From: Brevibacterium pigmentatum | Lineage (GTDB): Bacteria > Actinomycetota > Actinomycetes > Actinomycetales > Brevibacteriaceae | Assembly (NCBI RefSeq): GCF_011617465.1 | Contig: NZ_CP050153.1 | Coordinates: forward strand, 62,001-126,000 | Direction of reading: 5' to 3' | DNA: 64,000 bases | Part shown: positions 60,492 through 64,000 of the stretch, piece by piece | Position numbering within the stretch: the first letter of the stretch is position 1 | Layout of the letters: the number at the start of each line of letters is the position of its first letter | The notes under the pieces: model-generated | Database searches by the model: none | What the model was told of the DNA's origin: nothing | Seen by the model: only the letters and a program-made list of their open reading frames with translations | Translations under genes and position numbers: made by a program

Positions 60492-63415
60492 CGAACACCA
60501 CCCGTCTGCACTCCGCGTCTCGACTGTCCTCTGCCACCGGCATCGACACCGCCCGCCCGATCGATTTCACCGTCGACGGACAGTCCTACTCGGGCTTCGC
60601 CGGTGACACGATCGCCAGTGCGCTCATCGCCGCGGGCCGCATCGACTGCGGCAACTCGACCTACCTGGGACGTGCTCGCGGCATCCTCGGCGCCGGCGTC
60701 GAGGAGTCCAATGCGCTCGTCCGCGTGTATTCCCGGTACTCCGGAGACGTCTCCGAATCGATGCTGCCCGCCACCCGTGTCGCCATCGCCGAAGGACTCG
60801 AGGCCGACTACCTCGCCGGACTCGGCATCCTCGACCCCGGCCAGGACGAACTGACCTACGAACACAAGCACGTGCACACCGACGTCCTCATCGTCGGCGC
60901 AGGCCCCGCCGGACTCGCTGCGGCCAGGGAAGCCGGCAAGTCCGGTGCGCGCACCCTGCTGCTCGACGACCAGTCCCTGCCCGGCGGCTCGCTGCTCGCG
61001 GCGGGACCGGCCACGGCCGAAACGATCGACGGCGTCGACGCCCTCGCCTGGGTCGAGTCCACCGTCGCCGGGTTCGCCGAGCACGAAGAGCTCACGTACG
61101 TGAAGAACACGACCGTCTTCGGCAGCTACGACTCGAACTACTTCGTCGCCCTCGAAGACCGCACCGATGCCGTCGCCGCTGCTGGTGGCCGCGGAGTGCG
61201 CCAGAAGGTCTGGCATATCCGCGCCGGTCAGGTCGTGCTCGCCACCGGCGCCCACGAGCGTCCGATCGTCTTCGCGGACAACGACCGACCCGGCATCATG
61301 CTCGCCTCGGCCGTGCGCACCTATCTCGGCCGCTTTGGTGTGGCCGCCGGTGACCAGGTGGCGGTGGCGACGACGAACGACTCCGCCTATGACCTCGTCA
61401 CCGACCTCCACGCGGCAGGCATCACCGTCCCCGCGGTCATCGACTCCCGTCCGACCGCGTCGGCGATCGCCGAATCCGTCACCGCAGCCACGGGCACCCG
61501 GCTCATCCTCGACTCCGCCGTCACCGGCACCGCCGGTGAGGGACCGGCCGGTCGGGTCAGTGCGATCACCGTCGCAGCGCTCGACGATGACGGCGTCGCG
61601 GCTGCTGAGGGTGAGGAGATCGCCGTCGATCTGCTCGCCGTATCCGGCGGCCACTCACCGGTCATCCATCTGCACGGTCAGCGCAAGGGCGCGATCCACT
61701 GGAACGTCGACATTGCGGCCTTCGTGCCGACGACGCCCGTGCGTGACCAGTTCACGGTCGGATCCGTGACCGGGGACTACTCGCTCGAAGCGGCTCTGCG
61801 GCAGGGCGCCGAGGCGGGGAACCAGGCGGCGAACCGCACCGGCTTCCCGGCCGCGCTCACCGTCCCTGCCGCCTCGGCGATGGCGTATGCCCCGGCGCGC
61901 CCATTGTGGCTGGTCACCTCGGCGCAGGACGATCACCAGAACCTGAGCACTCACTTCATCGACTTCCAGCGTGACCAGACCGTCGCCGACGTGCAGCGGG
62001 CGATGGGCGCAGGCATGCGCTCGGTCGAGCACATCAAGCGCTACACCTCGATCTCGACGGCGAACGATCAGGGCAAGACCTCAGCGGTCAACGCCATCGG
62101 CGCGATCGCCTCGGTGCTGGGGGAGGCCGACGACCTCGGCCAGGTCGGGCACACGACCTTCCGCGCCCCCTTCGCACCGGTGCCCTTCGCGGCACTGGCC
62201 GGACGACGCAAGGGCGAACTCTTCGACCCAGCCAGGGTCACCTCGATCCACTCCTGGCACGTCGCCCACGGCGCCGAGTTCGAAGACGTCGGGCAGTGGA
62301 AACGGCCCTGGTACTACCCGAAGCCGGGCGAGGACATGGAGGCGGCGGTGCTGCGCGAGGGCAAGGCCGTGCGCGAATCCGTCGGATTCCAGGACGCCTC
62401 GACGCTCGGCAAGATCGAGATCCGCGGGAAGGACGCCGGAGAGTTCCTCGGCCAGATCTACACGAACGGCTTCAAGAAGCTCAAGGTCGGAAAGGGTCGG
62501 TACGGGCTGATGTGCAAGCCCGACGGCATGGTCTTCGACGACGGTGTGACCCTGCGCGTGGCCGAGGACCGCTACTACATGACGACGACCACCGGCGGGG
62601 CTGCGACCGTCCTCGAATGGCTCGAGGAATGGCATCAGACCGAATGGCCCGACCTCGACGTCGTCTTCACCTCGGTGACCGAACAGTGGTCGACCGTCGC
62701 CGTGGCCGGACCCCGGTCCCGCGACGTCATCGCCAAGCTCGCCCCGAACCTCGACGTGTCGAACGACGCTTTCGAGTTCATGGGCTTCCGCGAGACCACC
62801 CTGGCGAACGGCATTCCCGCCCGCATCTGCCGGATCTCGTTCTCCGGCGAGCTCGCCTTCGAGATCAACGTCGACACGTTCTATGGGCTGGCCGTCTGGG
62901 AAGCCGTCGCCGAGGCGGGCGCCGAGTTCGACATCACCCCATACGGCACCGAGGTCATGCACGTGCTGCGTGCCGAGAAGGGCTTCATCATCGTCGGACA
63001 GGATACCGACGGCACCGTCACCCCGCAGGACGCGGGCATGGAATGGATCGTGTCGAAGGTCAAGGACTTCATCGGCAAACGCTCCTACTCCCGGGTCGAC
63101 ACGGCCCGCGAAAACCGCAAGCACCTCGTCGGGGTGCTGCCCGTCGACGGCACGACCCGTCTCGCCGAGGGCGCCCAGCTCATCGCTGCGGGCACTCCCG
63201 TCACACCGGAGGACGGACCGGTGCCGATGATCGGCCACGTCACCTCGTCCTATATCTCGCCGAGCCTCGACCGGCCGTTCGGACTCGCGCTCGTCGAGAA
63301 CGGCCGCAACCGCGAAGGTGAGATCGTCAAGTCCCCCTTCGGCGACACCCTCGTCGACGTCGAGATCACCTCTCCCGTCTTCTACGATCCGGAAGGAAAC
63401 CGCCGCGATGGCTGA
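60488..63415 (+). CDS. soxA: Sarcosine oxidase alpha subunit
   Basis: A 975-residue subunit of heterotetrameric sarcosine oxidase. An N-terminal 2Fe-2S-like (Fer2_4) domain without an evident cluster is followed by an NAD-binding fold ([20 protein letters not shown], residues ~135-155) and a C-terminal aminomethyltransferase (GcvT) domain starting near residue 600, which binds THF and captures formaldehyde. The [23 protein letters not shown] segment is typical of that domain. It overlaps soxD by 4 nt and soxG by 8 nt, so translation is coupled. Confidence 0.93.
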   Translation: MTNTTRLHSASRLSSATGIDTARPIDFTVDGQSYSGFAGDTIASALIAAGRIDCGNSTYLGRARGILGAGVEESNALVRVYSRYSGDVSESMLPATRVAIAEGLEADYLAGLGILDPGQDELTYEHKHVHTDVLIVGAGPAGLAAAREAGKSGARTLLLDDQSLPGGSLLAAGPATAETIDGVDALAWVESTVAGFAEHEELTYVKNTTVFGSYDSNYFVALEDRTDAVAAAGGRGVRQKVWHIRAGQVVLATGAHERPIVFADNDRPGIMLASAVRTYLGRFGVAAGDQVAVATTNDSAYDLVTDLHAAGITVPAVIDSRPTASAIAESVTAATGTRLILDSAVTGTAGEGPAGRVSAITVAALDDDGVAAAEGEEIAVDLLAVSGGHSPVIHLHGQRKGAIHWNVDIAAFVPTTPVRDQFTVGSVTGDYSLEAALRQGAEAGNQAANRTGFPAALTVPAASAMAYAPARPLWLVTSAQDDHQNLSTHFIDFQRDQTVADVQRAMGAGMRSVEHIKRYTSISTANDQGKTSAVNAIGAIASVLGEADDLGQVGHTTFRAPFAPVPFAALAGRRKGELFDPARVTSIHSWHVAHGAEFEDVGQWKRPWYYPKPGEDMEAAVLREGKAVRESVGFQDASTLGKIEIRGKDAGEFLGQIYTNGFKKLKVGKGRYGLMCKPDGMVFDDGVTLRVAEDRYYMTTTTGGAATVLEWLEEWHQTEWPDLDVVFTSVTEQWSTVAVAGPRSRDVIAKLAPNLDVSNDAFEFMGFRETTLANGIPARICRISFSGELAFEINVDTFYGLAVWEAVAEAGAEFDITPYGTEVMHVLRAEKGFIIVGQDTDGTVTPQDAGMEWIVSKVKDFIGKRSYSRVDTARENRKHLVGVLPVDGTTRLAEGAQLIAAGTPVTPEDGPVPMIGHVTSSYISPSLDRPFGLALVENGRNREGEIVKSPFGDTLVDVEITSPVFYDPEGNRRDG

Positions 63416-64000
63416 CACCACCTATTCCACCCCTTCGACGGCACAGTCCCCGTCCGCCGCGGCTGCCACGGCAGAAACCGGCACCGCGGGCACCGGGTCG
63501 AGCGGACTCGATGATCTGCGGGTCTCTCCGGCCGCGCACCTGGCCGGGCTGATGTCCGAGGCGAGCGCGGCGGGCGGCCGCAGCGTGGGCTTGCGCGAAC
63601 TGCCCTTCACCGTGCAGATCGGCCTGCGGGCACAGCCGGATTCCGCATCATGGAAGTCGCTCGAGGACACGTTCGGCCTGCGCCTGCCCCGCGGCGTCGG
63701 TGAAGTCACCGGTGACCCGGAGGCCCAGCACGTGCTGTGGCTGAGCCCCGACGAGTTCCTCGCCGTCGACGTCTCCCGCTGCCAGGAGCCCGGTGAGACG
63801 ATCGTCGCCGAGGCGGGACTCGAGGGACTGCCCGGACAGGCCGTCGATCTCTCTGCCAACCGGACGATCCTCGAACTCACCGGTGAGAAGGCCCGCGAGG
63901 TGCTCGAGAAGAGCTGCCGCGCCGATCTCCACCCCCGCGCCTTCGGAGTCGGCACGGCGATCGTCACCGCGCTGGGACCCGTCCCGGTCATCCTCCATCA
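63408..64000 (+). CDS. soxG: Sarcosine oxidase gamma subunit, truncated by window end
   Basis: The first ~197 residues of SoxG, cut by the end of the window. A ~35-residue Ala/Thr-rich start is followed by the family core: [47 protein letters not shown] and [27 protein letters not shown]. SoxG is a GcvT-like structural subunit of the sarcosine oxidase tetramer. The ATG at 63408 overlaps the soxA stop by 8 nt and follows GGAAGGAAAC. More pathway genes may lie beyond the edge. Confidence 0.9.
   Translation, partial: MADTTYSTPSTAQSPSAAAATAETGTAGTGSSGLDDLRVSPAAHLAGLMSEASAAGGRSVGLRELPFTVQIGLRAQPDSASWKSLEDTFGLRLPRGVGEVTGDPEAQHVLWLSPDEFLAVDVSRCQEPGETIVAEAGLEGLPGQAVDLSANRTILELTGEKAREVLEKSCRADLHPRAFGVGTAIVTALGPVPVILH

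Noticed and set aside
1-64000. tRNA, rRNA, CRISPR arrays, prophage or insertion-sequence genes
   Set aside because: I looked for T-loop signatures, regularly spaced repeats and transposase or integrase motifs on both strands and found none convincing.

Overview
The window is about 64 kb of high-GC DNA (roughly 65% G+C by eye) from an actinobacterium. GTG and TTG starts, several apparently leaderless genes, a 13E12/DUF222 HNH gene, DUF6230/DUF6114, an IdeR-type iron box and a SoxBDAG operon all fit the Micrococcales. Brevibacterium or a close relative is my best guess, not a proof. It reads as chromosome: I see no transposase, integrase, phage gene, CRISPR array, tRNA or rRNA.

Layout. 1-10.7 kb: end of a family A DNA polymerase, then single genes (zinc alcohol dehydrogenase, VanZ, MarR/VOC pair, PhzF coupled to a frameshifted methyltransferase, Gfo/Idh oxidoreductase, M50 peptidase, HAD phosphatase) and a large HNH gene followed by tandem repeats. 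10.9-14.5 kb: purine permease divergent from an 8-oxoguanine/guanine-type deaminase. 14.6-21.5 kb: small membrane proteins, MerR regulator, glutamine amidotransferase, AGCS amino-acid symporter, and a DUF6230-DUF6114-secreted protein operon. 22-26.3 kb: FCD regulator, creatininase-family amidohydrolase and AbgT-type transporter, with an upstream exported esterase. 26.4-37 kb: FCD regulator divergent from ACC deaminase plus an AceE-like E1, an aldehyde dehydrogenase, and a tightly coupled AMP ligase-ketosynthase-acyl-CoA dehydrogenase operon. 37-41.7 kb: a segment bounded by two identical 71-bp palindromic repeats, holding a sodium:solute symporter pair, a RelE/HigA toxin-antitoxin module and an ABC-F resistance-type ATPase with its own leader peptide and attenuator. 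41.8-50.6 kb: 2-oxoacid dehydrogenase E1a/E1b/E2, a 649-residue protein of unknown function, a candidate iron-controlled small RNA, an Lrp regulator, and etfBA. 50.6-64 kb: a cytochrome b protein with four copies of a short cytoplasmic motif, a creatinase operon (MFS, creatinase, IclR), and glyA-soxBDAG running off the end.

How the genes fit together. The right end encodes creatine to sarcosine (creatinase), sarcosine to glycine plus methylene-THF (SoxBDAG) and glycine plus methylene-THF to serine (GlyA); the creatininase-family gene near 24 kb may feed the same route. ACC deaminase yields 2-oxobutyrate, and the E1-like gene 2 nt downstream could decarboxylate it. EtfBA sits directly upstream of a membrane cytochrome b, suggesting an ETF-to-membrane electron path. 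The most interesting signals are the leader/attenuator of the ABC-F gene, the iron-box small RNA, the duplicated palindrome, the PWPPEG-repeat cytochrome and a 9-bp word (GCCGAGGCG) that is strongly over-represented across the window.
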